Shown: positions 1 to 10,570 of the stretch, in pieces
How positions within the stretch are numbered: position 1 is the stretch's first letter
How the letters are laid out: each line of letters starts with the position of its first letter
Assembly: GCF_018904615.1 (NCBI RefSeq)
Contig: NZ_JADCNH010000010.1
Span: 1 to 64,000, forward strand
From: Verticiella alkaliphila
GTDB taxonomy: Bacteria > Pseudomonadota > Gammaproteobacteria > Burkholderiales > Burkholderiaceae_B
DNA: 64,000 nucleotides
Direction of reading: 5' to 3'
Notes under the pieces: generated by a model
Seen by the model: the letters and a program-made list of their open reading frames with translations, nothing else
The model's database searches: none
Told to the model about the DNA's origin: nothing
Made by a program: the position numbers and the translations under genes

Positions 1-82
1 CGGCGCCGGCGCGTGCCTGCGCTGCCAGGGCGTAGAGCAAGGCCTCGCCCTCGGCCGGTGCCGGCGCGCGCTTGCGCGGCAC
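1..82 (-). CDS. possible start of yraN-like gene (partial)
   Basis: A reading frame opens at a GTG (position 82, minus strand) and runs off the left edge without a stop, giving 27 codons. It begins with basic residues followed by an alanine-rich helix around AEGEALLYALA. YraN-family proteins are often encoded divergently from rsmI, and the start fits that family loosely. This is inference from gene context; the fragment is too short to identify with certainty. Confidence 0.25.
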   Translation of the reverse strand, partial: MPRKRAPAPAEGEALLYALAAQARAGA

Positions 83-97
83 GGTTATGCTCTGTCC

Positions 98-1034
98 ATG
101 ACGACACACGACGCTTCCGATTCCGCACCGCCGCCGGCCGCGCAGGCGTGGGCGACGATGGCCCGCCAGGTGGCCGGGCAGGACTGGCCCGCCGCCGCGC
201 TGTACGTGGTGGCCACCCCCATCGGCAACCTGGGCGATCTGGGGCTGCGCGCGCACCAGGCGCTCGCGCGCGCCGATGTGATTGCGGCCGAGGACACCCG
301 CACCACGCGCGCCCTGCTCGACGCCTGGGGCATCGGCACGCCGCTCATGGCCGCGCACCGCCACAACGAGGCCACCGCCGCGCAGGCGATCGTCGCCCGG
401 CTGGCCCAGGGCGAGCGCGTGGCGCTGGTGTCCGATGCCGGCGCCCCCCGCCGTGAGCGACCCGGGCGGACGCATCGTGCGAGCCGCCCTCGACGCCGGC
501 CATCGCGTCGTGCCGATCCCGGGTGCGAGCGCGGTGATCACCGCCCTCATGGCCAGCGGCGTCACGTCGGACGAGAATCCGGCCTTTGCCTTCGCGGGCT
601 TTCCGCCCGCCAAATCCGCGGCGCGCCAGGCGTGGCTCAAGCCGTGGGCGGCGCTGCCTGCGCCGGTGGTGATGTACGAATCGCCCCACCGGCTCACCGC
701 CACGCTCGCGGACCTGCTTGCGCTCTGCGGGCCGACGCGCGCGGTGACGATCGCCCGCGAGCTCACCAAGCGATTCGAGGAGATCGCCACGGTGCCCCTG
801 GGCGACGCGGCGGCCTGGCTTGCCGCGGAACCCCGTCGCGGACAGGGCGAGTTTGTGCTCATCCTGGCCGAGGCGCCGGCCGCCGATACCGAGGCCACGG
901 ACGCCGACGAGGTGCTCAGGGCCTTGCTGGAATCGGTCAGCGTGCGCGATGCGGCGCGCATCGCGGCCCGCATCACCGGGGCGCCGCGCGACACGCTGTA
1001 TGCGCGCGCACTCGCCCTGCGAGACGCGGGGTGA
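98..1034 (+). CDS. rsmI: 16S rRNA (cytidine-1402-2'-O)-methyltransferase RsmI, frame broken
   Basis: RsmI uses SAM to methylate the 2'-hydroxyl of C1402 in 16S rRNA and belongs to the tetrapyrrole-methylase fold. The first part, from ATG 98, contains LYVVATPIGNLGD and the AAEDTRTTRALL segment. The second part contains AVSDPGGRIV, PIPGASAVITAL, FAFAGFPP, YESPHRL and ARELTKRFEE, all typical of the family. The two parts lie in different frames. Reading through needs removal of one C from the C6 run at 444-449, giving VSDAGAPAVSDPG. The joined protein is about 310 residues with an N-terminal extension of roughly 35 residues; ATG 158 is an alternative start. A sequencing error in the C run is more likely than true loss, because both halves are well conserved. 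Confidence 0.85.
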
Positions 1035-1304
1035 GCTCGGCCCCGCGCGTTCGCCTGCGGCGCACCACGCGGCACGCGACACTGGCAGACACAAGGGTGC
1101 GGCGTGGTCCGCCTGGCCAACGGACTCGACATCAGCATTCGACAAGGCACGCGACAGCCTCCGGCAAGGGCAAGGTCTGGATCATGCCTTGGTGGCTCGA
1201 CGCGTGCGCGCCCGGTGCGTGCTTCCTGTCACACCCATGCCGCGCCAGCTTGCCCTACACTTTCCCTTCAGCTTGTCCTCCGGCCTGACGGCCGGCCGTC
1301 TCTC

Positions 1305-2813
1305 ATGCCCATGAAACACCTGCTCGCCGGGGTCGACCTCGGTTCCAACAGCTTTCGCCTGGCCATTGGCCGCGTCGTCACGGATGACGGCGCGCCCCAG
1401 ATCTACCAGGTCGACCGCATGAAGGAAACCGTGCGTCTGGCCGCCGGTCTGGATGCCGACCAGAATCTGGACGAAGCCACCATCGCGCGCGCGGTCAGCG
1501 TGCTGGAGCGATTCGGCGAGCGACTGCGCAGCTTTCATCCGGACAGTGTGCGGGCAGTCGCCACCAACACGTTCCGGGTGGCGCGCAACGTGGCCGAGCT
1601 GCACGCGCGTGCCGAGGCGGCGCTGGGCTTTCCGATCGACGTCATCGCGGGGCGTGAAGAAGCCCGTCTCATCTTCGCCGGCGTCGCGCACTCCCTGCCG
1701 AGCGCGCCGGATCGCCGCCTCATCGTCGACATCGGCGGCGGCTCCACCGAATGCATCATCGGCGCGGGCTTTGAGCCTGAACTGCTGGAATCACTGCCTA
1801 TCGGTTGCGTGAGCTACAGCCGGCGCTTCTTCCCGGACGGGCGTATCGACGCCGATCGCATGCAGCGCGCCGAGCTCGCCGCCCGCCGCGAAGTCCAGAC
1901 CATCGCGCGCGCCTACCGGCGCCATGGCTGGCAACAGGCTTTCGGCTCCTCGGGCACGGCCAAGGCACTGGCGGCCATCCTGCCTGCCACTGGCCTGAAC
2001 GAGGGCGGCATCACCGCGCACGGGCTGGCCGTGCTGCGCGAGCGCCTCATCACGGCGGGCACCGTCGATGCCGCCAAGCTCCTGGATCTGAAAGCGGATC
2101 GCGCTGCCGTCCTGCCCGGCGGGCTGGCCATCATGCGCGCGCTCTTCCAGGAACTCGACATCGAGACCATGCAGTCGGCGGACGGGGCACTGCGCGTTGG
2201 CGTTCTCTACGACCTCCTGGGCCGGGACGCCGAGCAGGACAAGCGGCACGACACCGTGCGCCAGTTCATGACCCGCTATGAGGTGGACAAGGCCCAGGCT
2301 GCGCGCGTGCGCGAGACGGCGCTGGCGCTGTATGCCGGCATTGCGGGCGAGGCACCCGCGGGCGCGGACCCCACGGTGGGCAACCTGACGCAGTTGCTCG
2401 GCTGGGCCGCCGATCTGCACGAGTGCGGACTCTCGATCTCGCACAGCGGCTTTCACAAGCACGCGGCCTACATCCTGGCCAACGCTGACATGCCGGGCTT
2501 CTCACGCTCCGAGCAGCGCCTGCTCGCCGCCTTCTGCCTGGGCCAGCAAGGCAAGCTCAGCAAGCCGGAGCTCGCGCTCACCACGGAATCGCAGTGGCGC
2601 GCCCTGCTCTGCCTGCGGCTGGCGTGCCTCTTGTGCCGGCGCCGGGAAGACCTGGCCGAGACGCCCGTGCGCCTGCATGGCAAGGGCAAGGCCTTCGAGA
2701 TGCAGGCCGATGCGCAATGGCTGAACGAGCACCCGCTGACGGGCTACTGCCTTGCCGCCGAAGGCGACGAATGGAAGAAGGTGGGCCTGTCGCTGGGGCT
2801 GGCGGCCGCCTGA
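1305..2813 (+). CDS. ppx: exopolyphosphatase (Ppx/GppA family)
   Basis: The enzyme hydrolyses terminal phosphates from polyphosphate, or pppGpp in GppA members, and has an actin/Hsp70-like fold. The 502-residue protein starts with the phosphate-binding loop GVDLGSNSFRLAIGR. It continues with VDIGGGSTECIIG and GSSGTAKAL, and then a helical HD-like half containing LHECGLSISHSGFHKHAAY. The length fits full Ppx proteins. ATG 1305 and ATG 1311 are both possible, since both lie directly ahead of the conserved loop. Longer upstream starts would add residues unlike the family. The 270 bases between rsmI and this start contain no recognisable gene. Ppx and GppA cannot be separated by eye; Ppx is the usual betaproteobacterial form. 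Confidence 0.88.
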   Translation: MPMKHLLAGVDLGSNSFRLAIGRVVTDDGAPQIYQVDRMKETVRLAAGLDADQNLDEATIARAVSVLERFGERLRSFHPDSVRAVATNTFRVARNVAELHARAEAALGFPIDVIAGREEARLIFAGVAHSLPSAPDRRLIVDIGGGSTECIIGAGFEPELLESLPIGCVSYSRRFFPDGRIDADRMQRAELAARREVQTIARAYRRHGWQQAFGSSGTAKALAAILPATGLNEGGITAHGLAVLRERLITAGTVDAAKLLDLKADRAAVLPGGLAIMRALFQELDIETMQSADGALRVGVLYDLLGRDAEQDKRHDTVRQFMTRYEVDKAQAARVRETALALYAGIAGEAPAGADPTVGNLTQLLGWAADLHECGLSISHSGFHKHAAYILANADMPGFSRSEQRLLAAFCLGQQGKLSKPELALTTESQWRALLCLRLACLLCRRREDLAETPVRLHGKGKAFEMQADAQWLNEHPLTGYCLAAEGDEWKKVGLSLGLAAA

Positions 2814-2844
2814 GGGCCGGCCGGCGGGCGCACGGCCCGAGTGC

Positions 2845-3303
2845 TCAGAGCAGATCCGGATCGACCACGGCGCGCACCACGGTGCTGCGCCCGTCGTCGT
2901 CTTCCGTGGGAGAGGCCAGCCACCAGATGCCGCCACGGCGCACGGACCAGTGCCGGGCTTCGCCCGTCATCAGCTGGGCCGCCACCCGGCCGAGCGTGGG
3001 CTGGTGGCCCACGACCAGCACCGTGCCTGTGCCCTCGGGCTGCCAGCCCGCCGCCTGCAGCAAGGACTGCGGCGTGGCGTTCGGCGCGAGCGCCTGCAAC
3101 ACGTCGTAGCGACGTCCGAGCGCGTCCACCGTCTCACAGGTGCGTACCGCCGGGCTCACGATGACCCGCGTATCGTTGGGCAAGCGCTCGCGCAACCAGG
3201 CACCGCCGCGTTCTGCCTGGGCACGGCCGCGGGGCGTGAGCCGCCGCAGCATGTCGTCGGTGCCGTGTTCGGCTTCGGCGTGGCGCCAGAGGATGAGGTT
3301 CAT
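2845..3303 (-). CDS. sixA: SixA-type histidine phosphatase
   Basis: This is a 152-residue histidine phosphatase-superfamily protein. It starts with the RHAEAEHG catalytic motif ([13 protein letters not shown]), which supplies the phospho-accepting histidine. [10 protein letters not shown] and the second histidine motif [10 protein letters not shown] follow. SixA dephosphorylates phosphohistidine on HPt domains or on NPr of the nitrogen PTS. Start 3303 puts the RHG-type motif at residue 8, as in the family; ATG 3327 would add eight residues. It is convergent with ppx and divergent from queA. Specific substrates cannot be inferred. Confidence 0.8.
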   Translation of the reverse strand: MNLILWRHAEAEHGTDDMLRRLTPRGRAQAERGGAWLRERLPNDTRVIVSPAVRTCETVDALGRRYDVLQALAPNATPQSLLQAAGWQPEGTGTVLVVGHQPTLGRVAAQLMTGEARHWSVRRGGIWWLASPTEDDDGRSTVVRAVVDPDLL

Positions 3304-3491
3304 TGCAGCTCGCAGGTCAGAAGACATCGGTGGCCGCGGCGCGTGGCTGCGGGTCGTGTTTGGCCGGGATTGTATGCCGAGTGTCCGCGCGGGCCGCATA
3401 CCCCGCGCCCACGTCGCCTCACGCTAAAATGGCAGGTTGCCCGCCCCGTTCCGCCATCCTTTGCCGGCGCCAGCCGCGCCCCTCCTCGCCC

Positions 3492-5781
<2,290 letters not shown>

Positions 5782-5840
5782 GGCGAGGGATTTACCCGCT
5801 ACAATCGGCCGTTTGCGTCAACGATTCCAAGGATTTCCCG

Positions 5841-6182
5841 ATGAGCCTTACCCAAGTTTCCCAGACCGTCATGGCCCAGGCTGCCGGCGGCGAGAGCGCG
5901 CTGATGGGCATGCTGCCCATCATCCTGATGTTCGTGATCCTCTACTTCCTGATGATCCGTCCGCAGATGAAGCGCCAGAAGGAACACCGCAACATGGTGG
6001 CGGCCCTCGGCAAGGGCGACGAAGTGATCACCGCGGGTGGCATCGTTGGCCGTGTCACGGACGTGAAGGACAACTACGTGACGCTGGAAATCGGTGGCGA
6101 TGCTGCTCGCCCGGTCGAAGTGACGATGCAGAAGGTTGCCGTCCAGACGCTGCTCCCCAAGGGAACCATCAAGGCGCTGTAA
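5841..6182 (+). CDS. yajC: preprotein translocase subunit YajC
   Basis: A 113-residue protein with one membrane segment near residues 18-40 (MLPIILMFVILYFLMIRP). A cytoplasmic domain follows, with the typical GDEVITAGGIVGRV sequence. YajC associates with SecD and SecF, which help protein export through SecYEG by using the proton gradient. ATG 5841 places the membrane helix at the usual position. secD and secF follow immediately. Confidence 0.93.
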   Translation: MSLTQVSQTVMAQAAGGESALMGMLPIILMFVILYFLMIRPQMKRQKEHRNMVAALGKGDEVITAGGIVGRVTDVKDNYVTLEIGGDAARPVEVTMQKVAVQTLLPKGTIKAL

Positions 6183-6195
6183 CGCACCAAGTGGA

Positions 6196-6256
6196 CTCGG
6201 ACAGACGCCCGCCGGGCGCCTGTCCCCGAGCCACTGTCCCGTCCCGCCCGGGACGG
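6196..6256 (+). other. two hairpins between yajC and secD
   Basis: The 124-base gap between yajC and secD contains two inverted repeats. The larger, imperfect one pairs CTCGG at 6196-6200 with the CCGAG ending at 6230, with GC-rich inner pairing around CGCCC/GGGCG. The second pairs CCGTCCC (6239-6245) with GGGACGG (6250-6256) and is followed by CTTT. The second resembles a weak terminator or attenuator, but the T run is too short to call it one. Confidence 0.4.
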
Positions 6257-6306
6257 CTTTGCCTGGCTGACCTCTCGCCGGGCCAGTCGTTTGCAGGAAC
6301 TCTTCT

Positions 6307-8172
6307 GTGAATCGTTATCCCCTCTGGAAGTACATCATGGTGGGCGTCGCCCTCGTGGTGGGCCTCATCTACACCCTGCCGAATTTCTTCGGTGAATCCC
6401 CCGCCGTCCAGGTCTCGAGCGCGAAGACCACGGTGCGCGTCGAAGCGCCCATGATGGACCGGGTGGAGCAACTCCTCACCCAGGCCGGCATCCCGCACAC
6501 GGGCGTGCAGTTCGACCAGAACGGTCCGGTGGGCAGCGTGCGCGTGCGCTTCGAGAGCACGGACCTGCAACTGCAGGCGCGTGACGTCATCGAGCACGGC
6601 CTGAATCCGAATGCCGCCGACCCATCCTACACGGTGGCGCTGAACCTGCTGCCGGCCTCGCCAGCCTGGCTGTCCGCCCTTGGCGCCAACCCGATGTACC
6701 TGGGTCTGGACCTGCGCGGCGGCGTGCACTTCCTGCTGCAGGTGGACATGCGTGGCGCCCTTCAGGGCCGCTACGAGACCATCGCGAGCGACGTGCGCAA
6801 TGCCCTGCGTACTGCCAACGTGCGTGCCGAGAACGTCGAGCGCGCCGGCAACGCCGTGAACATCACCGTGGCCTCAGGCGATGCGGCGCGCGTGCAGGAT
6901 GCCCTGCGCACCCAGATCCCGGATCTGCAGCTGCAAGCCGCGCCCCAGGGCGAGCGTACGCAGTTCACCGGCACGCTGAGCGAAGCCGCGGTGCGCAGCG
7001 CCCAGGAAAACGCCCTGCGTCAGAACATCGCCACCCTGCACAACCGGATCAACGAACTCGGCGTGGCCGAGCCCGTCATCCAGCAACAGGGTGCCGACCG
7101 CATCGTGGTCCAGCTGCCGGGCGTGCAGGACGTGGCCCGTGCCAAGGAAATTCTCGGCCGCACGGCCACCCTGGAGATCCGTCTGGTGGACGACTCCCCG
7201 GCCGCCCAGGCTGCGCTTGCGGGCGGCACGGTGCCCTTCGGCCTGGAACGCTATGAAGACACCGGCGGCATGCCGCTGCTCGTGCGCCGCCAGGTCATCC
7301 TGACGGGCGAGAACCTGCAGGATGCGCAGGCCGGTTTCGATGATCGTCAGCAGGCCGCCGTGCACCTGACGCTGGACGCCAAGGGCGCGCGGATCTTCCG
7401 CGACGTCACGCGCGCCAACATTGATCGCCGCATGGCCATCATCCTGTTCGAGAAGGGCGTGGGCGAAGTCGTCACCGCCCCCGTCATCCGCACGGAAATC
7501 GGCGGTGGCCGCGTGCAGATCTCGGGCAGCATGAACACCCGCGAGGCCAATGACCTGGCCCTGCTGCTGCGGGCCGGCAGCCTGGCCGCCCCGATGGAAA
7601 TCATCGAGGAGCGCACGATCGGCCCGAGCCTGGGCGCGGACAACATCAGCAAGGGCTTTGACGCCACGCTGTGGGGTTTCGTCGCGATCTCCGTCTTCAT
7701 CATCGCCTACTACGCGCTCTTCGGCGTATTCTCCGTCATCGGCCTGACGGTGAACCTGCTCCTGCTCGTCGCGCTGCTCTCGATGCTGCAGGCCACGCTC
7801 ACCTTGCCGGGTATCGCGGCCATCGCCCTCACGCTGGGCATGGCGATCGATGCGAACGTGCTCATCAACGAGCGCATCCGCGAAGAGCTACGCGCGGGGG
7901 CCACCCCCCAGCAGGCCATCCACCTGGGCTTCGAGCGAGCGTGGGGCACGATCCTCGATTCGAACGTCACCACGCTGATCGCAGGCGTCGCCCTGCTGGC
8001 CTTCGGTTCGGGCCCGGTGCGCGGCTTTGCCGTCGTGCACTGCCTGGGGATCCTGACCTCGATGTTCTCGGCCGTCGTCGGCGTTCGCGCCGTGGCCAAC
8101 CTCTGGTATGGCCGCCAGCGCAAGCTCAGCAAGATCTCGATCGGCTCGGTCTGGAAGCCCAAAGGAAACTGA
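6307..8172 (+). CDS. secD: protein translocase subunit SecD
   Basis: SecD is an RND-type subunit that pulls secreted proteins across the membrane using the proton motive force. The 621-residue protein has a first membrane helix at residues 5-25 and the LGLDLRGGVHFLLQVDM motif that opens the large periplasmic P1 domain. The C-terminal membrane bundle contains LTLGMAIDANVLINERIREE with its conserved aspartate. The start is GTG 6307, with GGAAC about 10 bases upstream; no nearby ATG keeps the family N terminus. It is one base away from secF. Confidence 0.96.
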   Translation: MNRYPLWKYIMVGVALVVGLIYTLPNFFGESPAVQVSSAKTTVRVEAPMMDRVEQLLTQAGIPHTGVQFDQNGPVGSVRVRFESTDLQLQARDVIEHGLNPNAADPSYTVALNLLPASPAWLSALGANPMYLGLDLRGGVHFLLQVDMRGALQGRYETIASDVRNALRTANVRAENVERAGNAVNITVASGDAARVQDALRTQIPDLQLQAAPQGERTQFTGTLSEAAVRSAQENALRQNIATLHNRINELGVAEPVIQQQGADRIVVQLPGVQDVARAKEILGRTATLEIRLVDDSPAAQAALAGGTVPFGLERYEDTGGMPLLVRRQVILTGENLQDAQAGFDDRQQAAVHLTLDAKGARIFRDVTRANIDRRMAIILFEKGVGEVVTAPVIRTEIGGGRVQISGSMNTREANDLALLLRAGSLAAPMEIIEERTIGPSLGADNISKGFDATLWGFVAISVFIIAYYALFGVFSVIGLTVNLLLLVALLSMLQATLTLPGIAAIALTLGMAIDANVLINERIREELRAGATPQQAIHLGFERAWGTILDSNVTTLIAGVALLAFGSGPVRGFAVVHCLGILTSMFSAVVGVRAVANLWYGRQRKLSKISIGSVWKPKGN

Positions 8173-8173
8173 C

Positions 8174-9115
8174 ATGGAATTCTTTCGCTTTCACCGCTCG
8201 ATTCCATTCATGCGGCATCGGCTGATCCTGAACCTGATCAGTCTGGCCGTTTTCGTGGTGGCCGTGTTCTTCATCGCCACGCGCGGCTTTCACCTGTCGA
8301 TCGAATTCACCGGCGGCACGGTAATGGAGGTCAACTACCCGCAGGCCGCCCCCCTCGACGAAGTCCGCACGGTCATCTCGGGCATGGGCTATTCGGACTT
8401 CCAGGTGCAGAATTTCGGCACCTCGCGCGATGTGATGATCCGCCTGCCGGCCAACGCCGACGTGGGCGCGGCTGCGCAAAGCCAGCAGGTCATGGCCGAG
8501 CTGCAGAAGGCCAGCCCCGAGGTCGAGATGCGACGCGTCGAGTTCGTCGGCCCGCAGATCGGCCAGGAGCTCGCCTACGACGGGCTGCTCGCGCTGCTCT
8601 TCGTGGTCGTGGGCATCGTGATCTACCTGGGTCTGCGCTTCGAATGGAAGTTCGCAATCGCTGGCATCGTGGCCAACCTGCACGACGTGGTCATCATCCT
8701 GGGCTTCTTCGCGTTCTTTCAGTGGGAGTTCTCGCTGGCCGTGCTGGCCGGCGTGCTCGCCGTGCTGGGGTACTCGGTGAACGAGTCCGTCGTCATCATG
8801 GATCGGATCCGCGAGAACTTCCGCAAGCAGCGCACCGCCACGGTCGAGGAAACCATCGACAGCGCCATCACGCAGACGATGTCGCGCACCATCATCACGC
8901 ACGCGTCCACGCAGCTGATGGTGCTCTCCATCCTCTTCTTCGGCGGCGCCTCGCTGCACTACTTCGCCCTGGCCCTGACCGTCGGCATCTGGTTCGGCAT
9001 CTATTCGTCGATCTTCGTCGCCGCGGGCCTGGCCATGTGGATGGGCGTCAAGCGCGAAGACATGATCAAGCCGATCAAGAAGGACAACGAGGGCGCTCTG
9101 GCCGAAACGCCCTGA
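8174..9115 (+). CDS. secF: protein translocase subunit SecF
   Basis: The 313-residue partner of SecD. It has a first membrane helix at about residues 18-38, the periplasmic FTGGTVMEV motif and the membrane segment GVLAVLGYSVNESVVIMDRIREN, in which the essential aspartate is conserved. ATG 8174 directly follows the secD stop and is preceded by AAAGGAAA. The gene ends the Sec block and is followed by a clear terminator. Confidence 0.96.
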   Translation: MEFFRFHRSIPFMRHRLILNLISLAVFVVAVFFIATRGFHLSIEFTGGTVMEVNYPQAAPLDEVRTVISGMGYSDFQVQNFGTSRDVMIRLPANADVGAAAQSQQVMAELQKASPEVEMRRVEFVGPQIGQELAYDGLLALLFVVVGIVIYLGLRFEWKFAIAGIVANLHDVVIILGFFAFFQWEFSLAVLAGVLAVLGYSVNESVVIMDRIRENFRKQRTATVEETIDSAITQTMSRTIITHASTQLMVLSILFFGGASLHYFALALTVGIWFGIYSSIFVAAGLAMWMGVKREDMIKPIKKDNEGALAETP

Positions 9116-9136
9116 GCCACGTCCTGTCCTCCTGAA

Positions 9137-9166
9137 GAACGGCGCCTGCGGGCGCCGTTCTTTTTT
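9137..9166 (+). terminator. intrinsic terminator after secF
   Basis: GAACGGCGCC (9137-9146) and GGCGCCGTTC (9151-9160) form a perfect 10-bp stem with a TGCG loop, followed by six T residues. It closes the yajC-secD-secF transcript 21 bases after the secF stop. Confidence 0.92.
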
Positions 9167-9200
9167 GCGCGAACCCCTTTTGCGCGAGCCCGTGCGCGCC

Positions 9201-10394
9201 TCAGCCCGCGACGCGGCGCGATGCGGCCAGACCGGCCACGGCCAGCGCCGGCATGACGACGGCGTACGTGGCGAGCGGCCAGGGCGTGTCACCGCCCAGC
9301 CCCAGGGTCGCCGCCGTGCCGACCACCACCACGATCACGCTCTGCACGGCGTAATAGCACGCGACGGCCAGGCCTGCCGTCTCGTCGAAGGCGCGCAGCG
9401 CCCCGCTGGCGGTCACAGACACCATCAGCACGATACCCACGGCAATGACGCCCATCGGCAGCACGAAGCCAAGCCACGCGCCAGGCCACGACAAGGTGGT
9501 CACGGCCAGACAGCACGCACCGCCCATCATCGTCGCTGCACCGCGCACCAGGCAACCTGGAATGCCCCAGCGGGCAAGCGCACCGCCCGTGAAGCGGGTG
9601 GTCACGATCATGACACTGGCCACGGCGCCAAAGATGACGCTGAAGGCAAGCGGTGACAGCCCGGCCCCGCTGATCAGCACGCGCGGCGCAGTCGAGAAGA
9701 ACACGAAGAATGCGCCCATCGCTGCGCTGAACCCCACGGTATAGATCCAGAAGTCGCCGTGGGACAGGACGGCGCGCAGGCTGGCGCGCGAAGCGCGGCA
9801 GCGCCGCTCGCGCGTCTCCGGCCAGTGCCGACCCGCCCGCCCGAGCGCGAGCACACCCAACAGGCCCAGCAGGCCGAACACGGCACGCCAACCCCAGGCC
9901 TGGATGACGAACGCCCCCAGGATCGGGCCCAGGGCGGGCACGAACGCCAGCATGGCGCTGAACAGCCCGTAGATCGTGGCGCTCTCAGGCAGGTCTGCAT
10001 AGACATCGCGCACGGTCGCGAAGGTGGCCACCAACGCAGCCGACGCGCCCAGGGCCTGCACCACGCGCCACGCAAGGAATGCCGTCCCGGTCGTCACCAG
10101 CGCCAGGGCCAGGGAGGCGAGGACAAAGAGACTGCCACCCGCCAGCAACACGGGGCGCCGGCCGATCCGGTCTGACAGCGGACCGAACACCAGTTGCCCC
10201 AGACCCAGCATCAGGAGGTAGAGCGACAGGGTGAGCTGCACCGTGGCAGCCGAGGCGCCCAGCGCCTCCGGCATGACCGGCACGGCGGGAAGGTACACGT
10301 CCATGGCCAGGGAGGCCAGGAGATCGAAGGGTGCCATCAACACCACGGTCGATGACAGGGAATGCGCCCAGACAGGGCGGGAAGAGACAGACAT
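9201..10394 (-). CDS. CmlA/FloR-like MFS phenicol exporter
   Basis: This is a 397-residue, 12-helix major facilitator. The N-terminal half contains APFDLLASLAMDVYLPAVP, the MFS motif GPLSDRIGRRPVLL and an ATVRDVYADLPES segment. These closely follow the CmlA/FloR chloramphenicol and florfenicol exporters of the Bcr/CflA group, as remembered rather than searched. The family pumps phenicols out by proton antiport in the inner membrane. ATG 10394 gives the family-like N terminus; the frame stays open further upstream without homology. It is convergent with secF. A perfect inverted repeat lies 72-105 bases upstream. No integron or transposon sequence is seen nearby, so this looks chromosomal. Actual resistance is inference. 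Confidence 0.78.
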   Translation of the reverse strand: MSVSSRPVWAHSLSSTVVLMAPFDLLASLAMDVYLPAVPVMPEALGASAATVQLTLSLYLLMLGLGQLVFGPLSDRIGRRPVLLAGGSLFVLASLALALVTTGTAFLAWRVVQALGASAALVATFATVRDVYADLPESATIYGLFSAMLAFVPALGPILGAFVIQAWGWRAVFGLLGLLGVLALGRAGRHWPETRERRCRASRASLRAVLSHGDFWIYTVGFSAAMGAFFVFFSTAPRVLISGAGLSPLAFSVIFGAVASVMIVTTRFTGGALARWGIPGCLVRGAATMMGGACCLAVTTLSWPGAWLGFVLPMGVIAVGIVLMVSVTASGALRAFDETAGLAVACYYAVQSVIVVVVGTAATLGLGGDTPWPLATYAVVMPALAVAGLAASRRVAG

Positions 10395-10465
10395 GACGAA
10401 GCATCCGCACAGAGAAGGATTCTGGCGGCGATCTGCCTGGACAGTCAGTGATATCGAAGGCCATC

Positions 10466-10499
10466 GCCGCAACGACTTACAGCACAGCGTCGTTGCGGC
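10466..10499. promoter_or_regulatory. 11-bp perfect inverted repeat upstream of the exporter
   Basis: GCCGCAACGAC (10466-10476) and GTCGTTGCGGC (10489-10499) are perfect complements separated by 12 bases. The hairpin lies between the MFS-sensor stop and the exporter start, both on the minus strand. No T run follows on either side, so it is not a classical terminator. It could be an operator or an attenuator hairpin in the exporter leader. Confidence 0.5.
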
Positions 10500-10570
10500 T
10501 CAGCGTTCTGCGGAAGGCCCGGCTCCCATGGGTGGCGACTCGCGGTTCGGAATGTGTCCGACAGCTTACC

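Noticed and set aside
1035-1304. RNase P RNA or another structured RNA near rsmI
   Set aside because: RNase P RNA is found near rsmI in some betaproteobacteria, but its conserved core sequence is not present here.
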